A program made the translations under genes and the position numbers. Under the pieces are notes generated by a model. That model searched no databases. It saw only the letters and a program-made list of their open reading frames with translations, and was not told where the DNA came from. Of a DNA stretch of 64,000 nt, positions 24,924 through 33,959 are shown one piece after another (positions within the stretch are counted from its first letter, which is position 1; each line of letters begins with the position of its first letter). Source of the stretch: Gammaproteobacteria bacterium (GTDB taxonomy: Bacteria; Pseudomonadota; Gammaproteobacteria; Pseudomonadales; Azotimanducaceae); contig JAPPHD010000191.1 of assembly GCA_028821125.1 (NCBI GenBank), positions 1 through 64,000 of the forward strand, in the 5' to 3' direction.

Positions 24924-27833
24924 TTAAGTTGCTCGCTGTTTGTACCGCCGACGTTGATTGATTTCGCGAGTGTGATCGCAGTCAGGGTAGTTTGAACATC
25001 CAAGAAATCGTCCGTATTTGCCTATTCGCGGCCGCAGCCAGCCGTCGCATACGGGACAAGCCTCGACTGTTGCCCCGCAACCCTGACACCGGAACCGATC
25101 CCGATCCTTGACGAGGAGGCCAGCGTTGCAGACCGGGCAGGCTTGCTGGGTGTGGTCACAAAGGGGATAGTTGGAACAGCCGTAGAACGTTCTTCGGTTC
25201 CGGGCGTTGTCGCGTCGAACAAGGCGTCCCCTGACACATCGGGGACAGCTCACGTCTCGTTCAGGCGGCCTACCGAATACGGTAACGTCATACCTTTCCC
25301 GGATCAATTCCTCGACAAAAGCGGACGGAGGGCCTTCATCGGCAAGGAGATAAACTTGGCGCTTGGCTCTTGTAAGGGCAACGTAGAACAACCGCCGTTC
25401 TTCGGCGTTAGGGTGGTCCTCCGACTTCGCCAGCACCAAATCGAGCAGCGGATCGTCGGTGACTTCGGAGGGAAAGCCGTATCTGCCTGCACAGAGACCC
25501 AAAACCAAAACGTAGTCAGCCTGTGACCCTTTCGAACCATGGGCGGTCATAAAGGACAACCGGAGTCGGGGGTGTCGGTTTGCAAGATGGGCCAGATTCG
25601 TTGGGCGTTGGTGCCGGTACCGGCCCAGAAGCAGAACGTTGGATGGCTCGGGGTGCTTGGCCGCGTGTTCAGCCACCCTGTCCAACGCTTCGGCCAGGGG
25701 AGACGGGGATTCCTCGCCAGCGAGGCCGATGAATACGCTGGTGCCTTCCGCTGTGTGGACGGAACGGACGTTTTTTCGAATCTGGGATGGATTCCCGAGC
25801 ACGAATTTGGTCGCAACGTCGCTGATACGGTCGCAACAGCGAAAGGTCGTTTCCAAATCGATGCGCTCGCTGTCGCCAAAACAGTCTTCGAAATCACGCA
25901 TGATGGCGATGTCCGAACCTGCAAACCGAAATATTGCCTGCCAATCGTCTCCCACCGCGAATAGCTGTGCGTCGAGGCGCTGTTCCAGGAGGGCCTTGAG
26001 CAGCTTTGCCCTTGCGGGCGAGATGTCCTGAAACTCGTCGATCAGGATATAGCCGAACGGGCTACGATACCGGCCAGATGCGACGTGTTCGGTGGCCCTG
26101 GCGATCATGTCGTGAAAATCGATCTCGCCACGCCGACGGAGCGCTTCCTCATAACGCTCGAAAATGGGCCGAAACACCTGGAGGAAAGCTCGGGCCCGGC
26201 TGGAATCTCCGGATCTCCCGGAGCGCGCGGCCAACTCTTGGATCGTCAGCCCAGACCCCTTGAAATGTTGCAGGAACGTCGCCAGGAGTCTGGCGAACGG
26301 CCCGATCCGGTTCTGCTGATTCAGCGTCTCGAAAATTTTATCAGGCGTGATCGGAGAAAAGGTGACGCCGCGTGCTTTCAGCTTGGCCTCCAGGTTGCGG
26401 AGTAGCCGCCCTTCGGAGCGTTCGTGACTGAATGTCTCGATGAGAACCGTACCGTGTTCCTTGTGGAGGCTTCGTTTCCACTCCAAAGAGTCGACGTAGT
26501 CCTGCTGATTAATGAACCGCGGGGTGCGCCCCGATGCCGAGAGCGCCAAGTGCTCGATGTAGATGCCGGTCCCCGTCAGGTAGAAGTCAGGATGGTACTG
26601 ACGCTTCCGGGAAGTCGCGGTGTCGTGTTCGTAGCGAGGTTCGTATTCATACGGGATTCCACTGAGGAAAAGATAGTTGGCGATCTCACATTCCTCGAAA
26701 CTCTTGACTTCATCCCCCTTAAGCGAGCGGATTTCATGCTTCTGGATGTAGTTCCAGTAGTCGCCGTACGTCTGGAATTCGTCTTGGCTCTTGTAGGGGG
26801 CAAATTCGTCTCGAAACCACCGTGCAATCACTTGTCCCGTATTGGGGCTGGCGATCAGTTCGCCAACGGTTTGCTGCATCAGACGAGGCAAGGCGCCCCT
26901 TTCCTCGGCCACCTTAGCCAGTGTGGGCAATTTGCCTTCGGCTTCTCCAATAATCGACAGTCCCAAGCCGTGAAAAGTTCGAACCGCGATTTTCCGGGTA
27001 TCCTCCGAGCAGACGCGCGCAACGACACGCTCCCGCAGTTCTTCCTGCGCGTCTTTCGCAAACGCCAGCAAGAGGAGTTCTGACGGAGTTCGAAAGCCTC
27101 TCTGTACGAGCCAGGCGGCCTTGGCCACGATGACGGATGTCTTGCCGCTACCGGCTGCCGCAACTACCAGATTGTGTGCTTCATCGACTACCACTGCCCT
27201 GCGCTGTTCTTCGGTCAGGGGGAGGGTTTCGATGCGATCGAACAGCTCCTGTGACCGGATCATTTCGGTCTCAATGTAGGCCAAATTGACCTTACTCCGG
27301 AATCGAACAGTGTCTGCGAGGAAATCGCGAATCGCCATTAAAGAAAGAACCAGGGGATCCTGTTCAAGTTGATCCGGCCAGCGGCCCGGAAAGTGCTGGC
27401 CTAGCGAGTCTGCGTGCGACTGCAATGTCGAAATCTCGCCCTGCTTACGGTAGGCGGACGAGTCCGAGATTTCCTTGAGGGACGCTCCAACGTACTCGAT
27501 TGCGTCGGCATGGTGGCCCAATGTCTCCCGCCACCATCGGGTTCTGGCGCGTTTCAGCGCTTCGATCAGAGCGTTGGCGTCACGCCGAGAGAGTCCGGAG
27601 ATCGTCCTGTGTTGCCGGCCGAGGTGAATTCTGATCGTGCGCGACCGCCGAAAGGAACGTGTTTCGACTGCGCTGATTTCCCCAATCGGCACGTTTACCG
27701 TTCTGAGCGGATACACCAAAGACAGGACGTCTTTATGTAACGTAGCGGCGCGTGCGTGCCCCGGCCGAACGAGGGCGAGAATAGTTGACGCCAGTCCGCG
27801 GCGCTTGACCGTGAGTTGAATCGATTGAGTCAT
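24924..27833 (-). CDS. UvrD/Rep-superfamily helicase with C-terminal topoisomerase-type zinc ribbons
   Basis: A 969-residue SF1 helicase related to DNA helicase IV. The N-terminal 200 residues are a HelD-like extension. Motifs: P-loop VVAAAGSGKT (about 223-232), II ILIDEFQDIS, III GDDWQAIFRFAGSD, and VI FYVALTRAKRQVYLL. Between the helicase halves lies HPDFYLTGTGIYIEHLAL, a PDF...IEH module that resembles a nuclease-like insertion found in some helicases of this group. The end carries at least two topoisomerase I-like zinc ribbons (CPRCVRG...FYGCSNYPLC and CPVCDGWLR...FLGCSNYPDC). Likely roles are repair or DNA-directed defence. It lies alone at the right end of the island, on the minus strand, 400 bp from the tRNA. 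Confidence 0.85.
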   Translation of the reverse strand: MTQSIQLTVKRRGLASTILALVRPGHARAATLHKDVLSLVYPLRTVNVPIGEISAVETRSFRRSRTIRIHLGRQHRTISGLSRRDANALIEALKRARTRWWRETLGHHADAIEYVGASLKEISDSSAYRKQGEISTLQSHADSLGQHFPGRWPDQLEQDPLVLSLMAIRDFLADTVRFRSKVNLAYIETEMIRSQELFDRIETLPLTEEQRRAVVVDEAHNLVVAAAGSGKTSVIVAKAAWLVQRGFRTPSELLLLAFAKDAQEELRERVVARVCSEDTRKIAVRTFHGLGLSIIGEAEGKLPTLAKVAEERGALPRLMQQTVGELIASPNTGQVIARWFRDEFAPYKSQDEFQTYGDYWNYIQKHEIRSLKGDEVKSFEECEIANYLFLSGIPYEYEPRYEHDTATSRKRQYHPDFYLTGTGIYIEHLALSASGRTPRFINQQDYVDSLEWKRSLHKEHGTVLIETFSHERSEGRLLRNLEAKLKARGVTFSPITPDKIFETLNQQNRIGPFARLLATFLQHFKGSGLTIQELAARSGRSGDSSRARAFLQVFRPIFERYEEALRRRGEIDFHDMIARATEHVASGRYRSPFGYILIDEFQDISPARAKLLKALLEQRLDAQLFAVGDDWQAIFRFAGSDIAIMRDFEDCFGDSERIDLETTFRCCDRISDVATKFVLGNPSQIRKNVRSVHTAEGTSVFIGLAGEESPSPLAEALDRVAEHAAKHPEPSNVLLLGRYRHQRPTNLAHLANRHPRLRLSFMTAHGSKGSQADYVLVLGLCAGRYGFPSEVTDDPLLDLVLAKSEDHPNAEERRLFYVALTRAKRQVYLLADEGPPSAFVEELIRERYDVTVFGRPPERDVSCPRCVRGRLVRRDNARNRRTFYGCSNYPLCDHTQQACPVCNAGLLVKDRDRFRCQGCGATVEACPVCDGWLRPRIGKYGRFLGCSNYPDCDHTREINQRRRYKQRAT

Positions 27834-28229
27834 TTGAGCGACTGCTCCGTGATCAGGTCCACAAAACCGCGCGTGCTGGATGGCTCCTTTAGCGGGTCAA
27901 TGCGCTGGTTTCATGGCAGTGCACGCTAAGGAGATTCGCCAAGCGGTAAAGTCCATCCCAGAATTGGGAGTGGGAGAAAAATGATGCTTCTGTGGGCGTG
28001 CGTGTGGCCAGCCACTAAGGCAGGCAAAAAACTCGCAGCAATGCGAATGATAAATGGGAGAGGTTGCATGACGTCCATTGTCCGAACAATTGCGCCGATA
28101 GGCGGCTTCGGTGGCGCGACGAGCCTCGTGATATGAGCTGAATCGCCGAGAAACGCCGATTCAAGCCTTTCCTTTTTGTGGTACATAATGGGGTATAACT
28201 GACCTAAGTAACTGTTTTTATTATATTAT
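27834..28229. other. gene-free stretch at the island's right edge
   Basis: About 400 bp between the helicase start and the tRNA-Ser 3' end. No convincing ORF. The last 50 bp are strongly AT-rich, like the DNA beside the att copy at 2140. It should contain the helicase promoter and the right end of the island. Confidence 0.4.
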
Positions 28230-28317
28230 TGGCGGAGAGGGTGGGATTCGAACCCACGATACGTTTCCGTATACACACTTTCCAGGCGTGCTCCTTCGGC
28301 CTCTCGGACACCTCTCC
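28230..28317 (-). tRNA. tRNA-Ser(GGA)
   Basis: On the minus strand: acceptor GGAGAGG/CCTCTCC, D-arm with GAGAGGC, anticodon loop CTGGAAA giving anticodon GGA (reads UCC/UCU), a long class II variable arm GTATACGG-aaa-CGTATC, T-arm GTGGG-TTCGAAT-CCCAC, discriminator G and an encoded CCA. The last 14 bases are repeated at 2140, making this the attachment gene of the island on its left. The ORF at 28229 (MAERVGFEPTIRF) is a tRNA artefact. Confidence 0.95.
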
Positions 28318-28608
28318 GCTAGAGGGCTGGACGACGGATTATGCTAGCCGCTGCGACGCGGCAGCCGCAAGCGGTACATCAAATCGCGGCCTGGCGAATC
28401 GAAACCGAACCTCAGCCCCACGGACAAAGCCACCCCGCAAGGCGACTGAGTACTTCGATGTGCTGCCGGAAGTCTGCGTAGAAACCATGCGCTCGATCGT
28501 GGGAATCGCAAGGTCGTTGTAGCCGCCTGCCGCGGTCTCTGGTAGGTTCCCGAAAGCCCGATGCGTCTATTGAACTGAGGGCGGTTTCAATCGGAGGGAG
28601 GATCAACC

Positions 28609-29799
28609 GTGCCCGGACCCTTGAACGGCATCCGCGTGCTCGACGTGAGTATTCTCATACAGGGCCCCCAGGCCGGCGCGCTGCTGTCGGACATGGGGGC
28701 GGATGTCATCAAGGTGGAGTTGCCCGGTGTCGGCGATCACGCCCGTTTGCTGCCGTTGTCGCCCGAAGACTTCCGCAGCCCCTGGTACATTGGCTGCAAC
28801 CGCGGCAAGCGGGGATTGACCCTCGACCTGCATCAGGCGGAGGGTGTCAGCGTGTTCCGCAAGCTGGCCGAGACCGCAGACGTGGTAATCAGCAACTTTC
28901 AGGCGGGCACGCTGGACGGCTGGGGGCTCGGCTACGATGCGCTTGCTGAACTCAACCCGGGAATCGTCTGGGCCGCGGGCAACACGTTCGGGCCCATCGG
29001 GCCAGACGCCAGACGAAAGGGCGCGGACCTTGCCGGCCAGGCCTCCGGAGGGCTTATCACGACGATCGGCCGCGACGGTGACCTGCCGTCTCCGGTGGGG
29101 GCGGCCATCGCGGACCACGTCGGCTCGCTGAACCTGGCAGCAGGTATCCTGGCCGCCCTGCACGCCCGGCAGCATACGGGCCGCGGGCAGCGCGTCGAGG
29201 TGTCGCTGCTCGGCGGCCAGATCTGGGCGCAGGCCAGCGAGTACACCGCGTTCTTCCTGAACGGCAAAATGCCCGGCCGTTCCAACTTCGGGCACTCTTT
29301 GCTCGTGCCGACGTACCGCATATTCGAGACCGCCGACGGCTGGCTCGCCCTGGTCGGCGTGGCGCCGGAGGACATGGACGCCTTCTTTATCGCCGTCGAT
29401 CGCCCGGACCTGGCCGTGGAGGAGCGCCTGCAGCCCATGACGGCGACCGCGGAGGACCTGGCCTGGCTGGCCGGGGAACTCGAAGCGACGTTCAGGACGC
29501 GCACCACGGACGAATGGTGCGCAGCGTTCGAGGGCATCGACGTGCGTTACTCCCCAGTGCGCGACTACCAGCAGGTGGTCGACGATCCGGGCGCCTGGGA
29601 AAACGGCTATTTTTCGGAAACGCGGGGCGCCGGAGGAAAGACGCACAGAACTGTGGGAGTGCCCATTCGGATGAGCGAGACACCGCTGACGGCGGGCGCG
29701 GTGGCGCCGGATCTCGGGGAGCACACCGATGAAATCCTGCATGAAGCAGGATATTCAGATGAGGAGATTGCGGCGTTTCGCAAGGCTGGCGTCGTTTGA
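28609..29799 (+). CDS. class III CoA-transferase (CaiB/BaiF family)
   Basis: Moves CoA between carboxylic acids in catabolic pathways; the substrate is unknown. The protein (396 aa) has the family's opening MPGPLNGIRVLDVSILIQGP, the block GADVIKVELPG, and NFQAGTLDGWGLGYDAL. At the position aligning with the catalytic Asp169 of formyl-CoA transferase I read Gly (RGQRVEVSLLGGQIW), a variant seen in some subgroup members, so the mechanism is uncertain. The start is a GTG with GGAGGGAGG upstream. It is followed on the opposite strand by an acetyl-CoA hydrolase/transferase gene, and a second CaiB gene lies at 39837, suggesting a locus for acyl-CoA metabolism. Confidence 0.85.
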   Translation: MPGPLNGIRVLDVSILIQGPQAGALLSDMGADVIKVELPGVGDHARLLPLSPEDFRSPWYIGCNRGKRGLTLDLHQAEGVSVFRKLAETADVVISNFQAGTLDGWGLGYDALAELNPGIVWAAGNTFGPIGPDARRKGADLAGQASGGLITTIGRDGDLPSPVGAAIADHVGSLNLAAGILAALHARQHTGRGQRVEVSLLGGQIWAQASEYTAFFLNGKMPGRSNFGHSLLVPTYRIFETADGWLALVGVAPEDMDAFFIAVDRPDLAVEERLQPMTATAEDLAWLAGELEATFRTRTTDEWCAAFEGIDVRYSPVRDYQQVVDDPGAWENGYFSETRGAGGKTHRTVGVPIRMSETPLTAGAVAPDLGEHTDEILHEAGYSDEEIAAFRKAGVV

Positions 29800-29850
29800 C
29801 CCGGGTCCGCGCGGCTGGCTGGGAACTCCACCCGGTGGGAAACCGATCTC

Positions 29851-31062
29851 TCAACGTTGGGCGTCTTCCCTTAGTTCATCGCGAAATTCCGGGGCGGCAA
29901 CGGCGATCAAGGCCTCAGCGCGAGCATTCAGCGGCAGGTCGCGCAGTTCGGCGACCCCGTACTCGGTCACGACGATGTCCACATCCGTGCGCAGCGCGGT
30001 CACCACCTCAACCCGGTGCACGATGCGCGATGCGGTTCCGCCGCGGGCCGTGGCATTCATGGCGATGATGGAGCGGCCGCCCTGGCTCAACCTGGCCGCA
30101 CGCATGAAATCGACCGATCCCCCAGTGCCGGAAATCTGCCGTCCCCCGGCGAATTCGGCATTGACCTGGCCCATGAGGTCGATTTCCACCGCCGAGTTGA
30201 TGGAGACGAACCCCGGCAACTGCCTGATGACGCTTACCTCGTGAGTGTGGTTGGCGCCCTTGAACAGAACCTCCGGCGTCTCGGCAAGCCAGTCCATGAG
30301 GGCCTGCGTGCCGATGGCCATGCCGGTGACGTGGCGCCCGGTGTCGACGGGTTTGTTGGCGCCGGTGACGTTGCCGTTCTCGATCAGCGCCATGCCGCCG
30401 TCGTCGACGATGCCCCCGTGCATGCCGAGGTCGTTCTTGTCCTGGAGGGCCAGGAGAATGGCGGCGGGGATGGCGCCGATGCCCGTCTGGATGCAGTCGC
30501 CGTCGCGGATGAGGCCGGCGACCCGCTCGCCGATGGCAATGGCGGCGCTATCCATGGCCGGCGCCGGAAACTCGTACAGCGGCCGGTTGGTGACCAGCAT
30601 GCCGTCGATGCGCGATTCGTCGATCAACGGGCATCCCGCGGGCGCGGCGAACGCCTCGTTCAGTTCCGCAAGCACGAAATCGGCGCAGGCGAGCGCTGCC
30701 CCCGTGAAATCGACGTTGGGCCCCAGGCGCAGCCGCCCGTCGCGGCCGCGGGCAACCTGTATCAGCGCCACATCGATGTCCCGGCTGAGATAGTCGTTAA
30801 TTGCCCGCATCTGCATCGGCACGAAGTGCAGGCGCGCCGGGTCCGCGTTGCGCAGGTTGGCGCCCATGAACATCGTCGTTGCCTGAAAGGTGGGGTGCCA
30901 GGCCGTGAAATCCGCTTGGTTGTAGCCGGAGAGAGGGAACTGGACGAAGTGCAGGCCTTCCGGCAGCGCCTCGGCCCGCAACGCATCGAGCAGCCCCTCG
31001 GGCTCGTTGCTCGAGCCGCTTACGAAGATGCGTTGGCCCGGCTTGAGGCAGGAAATGTCCAT
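29851..31062 (-). CDS. acetyl-CoA hydrolase/transferase family protein
   Basis: A 403-residue enzyme of the class I-like group including 4-hydroxybutyrate and succinate:acetate CoA-transferases. Recognisable blocks: LKPGQRIFVSGSSNEP at the N-terminus, FFGANLRNAD-like GANLRNADPARLHFVP, GDCIQTGIGAIPAAIL (CoA-binding glycine-rich loop), GMHGGIVDDGG, and FVSINSAVEIDLMGQVN, which contains the Glu expected to form the glutamyl-CoA intermediate. The end, VDIVVTEYGVAELRDLPLNA, is typical. Length is normal. It converges with the CaiB gene (51 bp between stops). Probable role: activating short-chain acids; the specific substrate cannot be read from sequence. Confidence 0.87.
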   Translation of the reverse strand: MDISCLKPGQRIFVSGSSNEPEGLLDALRAEALPEGLHFVQFPLSGYNQADFTAWHPTFQATTMFMGANLRNADPARLHFVPMQMRAINDYLSRDIDVALIQVARGRDGRLRLGPNVDFTGAALACADFVLAELNEAFAAPAGCPLIDESRIDGMLVTNRPLYEFPAPAMDSAAIAIGERVAGLIRDGDCIQTGIGAIPAAILLALQDKNDLGMHGGIVDDGGMALIENGNVTGANKPVDTGRHVTGMAIGTQALMDWLAETPEVLFKGANHTHEVSVIRQLPGFVSINSAVEIDLMGQVNAEFAGGRQISGTGGSVDFMRAARLSQGGRSIIAMNATARGGTASRIVHRVEVVTALRTDVDIVVTEYGVAELRDLPLNARAEALIAVAAPEFRDELREDAQR

Positions 31063-31353
31063 TAACTTACGAGTCTCGTCACCAACAATCCTTCAACATC
31101 GAGGTTGGCCAGCAAATCCAGACATTGGTCGTTGAATTTCGACGCATTGATGGTTTTCATCCGATCCAACTCACCCAAAAGACTGCAGACCCATTATGAA
31201 CGGTCAAAGTCCTTCCGGCATTTGCTCCTGCTTGTCGAAGTGCCTTATTGCCGAACTGTAACCCCTCATTCGCCGGACGCGGGCCCATCCGGGTAAAATC
31301 GCGAATTCGCATCAGGATGGATTTCCCGTCGTAACCGAGAAGAGGCGCAAGCC

Positions 31354-32274
31354 GTGACAATGAAACTTGGGCTCGTCTATCCCCAGGCCGAGTTCGGGTC
31401 GGACCTTGGCCTGATCCGGAAATTCGCCGCTACCGCCGAAGAACTGGGCTATGAACAGCTCATCCTCTACGAGCATGTTCTGGGAGCCGACCCCGAGGTC
31501 CATGAGCTGAGCGGGCCCTATACTTGGGAAACCGAATTTCACGAGCCTTTCGTGCTGTTCGGCTACCTTGCCGCAATCACTTCACGCATCGAACTGGTGA
31601 CCGGAATCCTCGTGTTGCCGCAACGGCCGACGGCGCTGGTCGCCAAGCAGGCGGCAACCCTGGATTTCGTTTCCGGCGGGCGCCTGGTACTTGGCGTGGG
31701 CGTCGGCTGGAACCAGGTGGAATACATCGGGCTGGGGCAGGACTTTCACCGGCGCGGCGCGCGCATGGAGGAGCAGGTACCACTGTTGCGGCAGCTCTGG
31801 TCGGAGCCGCTGCTGGAATTCGATGGGACATTCGACCGGATTCCCGCCGCCGGCATCGCGCCGCGCCCGGACCGCTCCATTCCCATCTGGATGGGCGGCT
31901 GGGCGGATGCGGTGCTCGACCGCACCGGCCGCCTCGCCGACGGCTGGCTGACGGCGGCGGGAAGCCCGAAGCGGTGGGAGGACCCGAATCGCATCGTCAC
32001 GCCGGACGACCTTGCGCGGCGGCTGCGGCTCGTGCACGCGGCCGCCCACGGCGCCGGCCGCGAGCCGTCGGCCATTGCGGTGTCGATGCTGGTCAGCCTG
32101 ATCGGGTTCGATGGATTCGAGCGCTTCGATGCGGCCGCCTGGGCGGCGCGCGGGCGATCCTGGCGCGAGGCGGGCGCGACCCATATCGCGCTGTCGACCC
32201 TCGATCTCGGGTTGAGCCCTGCCGGGCACATGGACGCGATGGTGCGGTTCGCGGAGGCCTGGAAGCAAGGCTGA
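31354..32274 (+). CDS. LLM-class flavin/F420-dependent oxidoreductase
   Basis: A bacterial luciferase-like monooxygenase fold protein of 306 aa. The opening MKLGLVYPQAEFGSDLGLIR, the ITSRIELVTGILVLPQRPTA block, the VSGGRLVLGVGVGWNQVEY cofactor loop and IPIWMGGWADAVLDRTGRLA are all characteristic of the family that uses reduced FMN or F420. Which cofactor is used here cannot be told. The start could be the GTG at 31354 or the ATG two codons later. It is divergent from the acetyl-CoA hydrolase gene and converges with the methyltransferase gene. Likely role: oxidation of an unidentified small molecule. Confidence 0.87.
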   Translation: MTMKLGLVYPQAEFGSDLGLIRKFAATAEELGYEQLILYEHVLGADPEVHELSGPYTWETEFHEPFVLFGYLAAITSRIELVTGILVLPQRPTALVAKQAATLDFVSGGRLVLGVGVGWNQVEYIGLGQDFHRRGARMEEQVPLLRQLWSEPLLEFDGTFDRIPAAGIAPRPDRSIPIWMGGWADAVLDRTGRLADGWLTAAGSPKRWEDPNRIVTPDDLARRLRLVHAAAHGAGREPSAIAVSMLVSLIGFDGFERFDAAAWAARGRSWREAGATHIALSTLDLGLSPAGHMDAMVRFAEAWKQG

Positions 32275-32311
32275 CCGGCGCTCCGGTCGCCACCGCGCGA
32301 TCGCCGGGAGC

Positions 32312-32986
32312 TCAGTCCTTGCGCCCGACCAGCAGGGAATTCGGGCAGCGGCGCCAGATGCAATCCGCTTGGAATCCCGCCTCGCGCATCGCGGCCAGTT
32401 CGTCCTCCATGGGGAAGTAGGTATCCTCCTCCGCCCACTCGTCGAAGTGCCGCCATGCCTGCCGTTCCTCGATGCCGCAATTCGCCATGTGGTCCGCCCA
32501 CAGGCGGTAGGCGCGGTCCCGTTCCACCGGGTCTGCGCTGACCGTCACGTCCGCGTTCACGAATACGCCTCCCGGCCTCAATGCCCGGTAGATGCGCCGG
32601 AAGATTTCGCCTTTCGCCTCCATCGTCGGAACGTGATGCAGCGCCAGGGAGGCGGCCACCGCATCGCAAGGCGGGAGCGGCTCGTCGAACGCGCATTCGA
32701 GGAATCTTGCCCGGCCGCCGAAGCGCTCCAGCCGCGCGCGCGCCTGGGCCAGCATTTCAGGGTCTATGTCAATGGCTTCGAGCGCCTCGACACTGTCATG
32801 CTCCAGGATCGCTTCGCTCAGCGCACCCGTTCCCGCGCCCAGGTCGAGCACCAGGCCGGGGCGGACCGCGGCGATCTCCTGCGCGGCCCTTTTCAGCCCT
32901 TCTTCGTAACCGGGGATGAACCGGCGAATGGCCGCATCGTAGGCCTTGATTTCCAGCCGGAGATGGCTGCGAACCGAATGGCTCAA
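32312..32986 (-). CDS. class I SAM-dependent methyltransferase
   Basis: A 224-residue methyltransferase. Motif I is LVLDLGAGTGALSEAIL, followed by the acidic end of strand 2 in EAIDIDPEML; the later ASLALHHVPTMEAKGEIFRR and LRPGGVFVNADV are standard for small-molecule methyltransferases of the Methyltransf_25/UbiE type. The track extends the ORF to 33277, but the extra 97 residues overlap the upstream epimerase gene and are not protein-like. A TTG at 32986 overlapping that gene's TGA stop (TTGA) is the likely start, indicating translational coupling. The substrate is unknown; pairing with the epimerase gene suggests one pathway. Confidence 0.82.
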   Translation of the reverse strand: MSHSVRSHLRLEIKAYDAAIRRFIPGYEEGLKRAAQEIAAVRPGLVLDLGAGTGALSEAILEHDSVEALEAIDIDPEMLAQARARLERFGGRARFLECAFDEPLPPCDAVAASLALHHVPTMEAKGEIFRRIYRALRPGGVFVNADVTVSADPVERDRAYRLWADHMANCGIEERQAWRHFDEWAEEDTYFPMEDELAAMREAGFQADCIWRRCPNSLLVGRKD

Positions 32987-33732
32987 CGATGGTCTTCCGC
33001 GGCATCCCGGGGCACGAATCCCACCGCTTCCTCGGCATGGGTCAGGTCGCGATAGCCCCAGCGGTTGCGCGAGTTCACGAAGAACACATCGAAGTGCAGA
33101 TCCAGCGGCGCTTCGACCGACAGTGCGATGGCCTCCGCAACGTCGCGCTGGGAGCACCACACCGAGTAGTGCCGCGGTCGCACCGGGCGGTCTTCGGCAT
33201 TGACGTAGCCTATGCGCAGGCACAGCACCGAGAGCGGTGACGAGTCGGCGGCATCTCGGCAGAGCGTCTCGCCCCACACCTTGGTGGCGCCGTAGATACC
33301 GCGCGAGCGCGTCGGCATGTCGTGGCGAATCATCGTCCAGGTGTCCGGAACATCGTCGTAACGGCCTTCCGCGAGAGCCTTGTACGGTTCGTCGTGTTCC
33401 CAGCCGGTCGTGGTGGCGCCGCTGCTCGCGAAGATGAGGCGTTTGCAGCCCGCTTCACGCGCGGCCTTCACCACGTTGCGCGTGCCGACCACGTTGGTGT
33501 ACAGCAGTTCGTCCCACGTAAAGTGCTCGCCGGGCTTGGCGGCCAGGTGCACCACCGTGTGCTGCCCGTCGAACGCCGGGCGGATGGCGTCGAAGTCGGA
33601 GAGATCGGCCCGGGTGGTGGGGATGCCTTCCACGTCGCTGCGATTCAGCGCGGAGAGGCGCGCGTGGGGCGCCAGCCGCTCACGCGCTGCCCCGCCGATC
33701 AAGCCGCTCATGCCCGTGATCAGGATGTTCAT
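32983..33732 (-). CDS. NAD(P)-dependent epimerase/dehydratase (extended SDR)
   Basis: A 249-residue extended short-chain dehydrogenase. The N-terminal dinucleotide site is MNILITGMSGLIGGAARERL (G-x-x-G-x-x-G), VVHLAAKPGEH is the usual second block, and YGATK supplies the catalytic Y-x-x-x-K. The C-terminal part is shorter than in sugar epimerases, like NAD-dependent epimerases of the 'uronate dehydrogenase' size class. It overlaps the downstream methyltransferase by 4 bp, forming a two-gene operon. A role in modifying a sugar or small acid is likely, but the substrate is not indicated. Confidence 0.85.
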   Translation of the reverse strand: MNILITGMSGLIGGAARERLAPHARLSALNRSDVEGIPTTRADLSDFDAIRPAFDGQHTVVHLAAKPGEHFTWDELLYTNVVGTRNVVKAAREAGCKRLIFASSGATTTGWEHDEPYKALAEGRYDDVPDTWTMIRHDMPTRSRGIYGATKVWGETLCRDAADSSPLSVLCLRIGYVNAEDRPVRPRHYSVWCSQRDVAEAIALSVEAPLDLHFDVFFVNSRNRWGYRDLTHAEEAVGFVPRDAAEDHR

Positions 33733-33959
33733 GCGGGCATTCTATAACGAGTGCGGCCGCCTCACCGAGGCCGCGCCGGAGCGGACATCGGATCGATGAC
33801 CAGAACATCATGGCCGCGAACCACCACCCACCTCTCCTGACCCAACATCGGCAACGCAAACACCCGCAAGACGGCCCTCGTCGTATGGGACTTTCAATCG
33901 CTGGCCCGCATGGGACATCATGCCAACCGCTTCCGCTGCGAGCGCAGGACAGACGAAAC

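Larger units (their letters stand above)
2140..28243. mobile_element. putative 26-kb genomic island integrated at tRNA-Ser(GGA)
   Basis: The boundaries are the 14-bp direct repeat TGGCGGAGAGGGTG at 2140 and at the 3' end of the intact tRNA-Ser gene at 28230. A P4-type tyrosine integrase starts just inside the left repeat. The content is typical cargo: putative defence genes, insertion sequences, integrase remnants, tRNA fragments and small unknown genes. Past the tRNA the gene content changes to ordinary metabolism. A second integrase, an integrase pseudogene and other tRNA pieces inside suggest the island accumulated by successive insertions rather than as one unit. The repeat is short, so the exact extent is an inference. 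Confidence 0.5.

Noticed and set aside
28229-28522. ORF beginning MAERVGFEPTIRF
   Set aside because: Classic artefact of reading across the tRNA-Ser gene.
28603-29742. 379-codon antisense ORF
   Set aside because: Shadow of the CoA-transferase gene on the other strand.
32987-33277. N-terminal extension of the methyltransferase ORF
   Set aside because: It overlaps the epimerase gene in another frame and is not protein-like; a TTG at 32986 is a better start.
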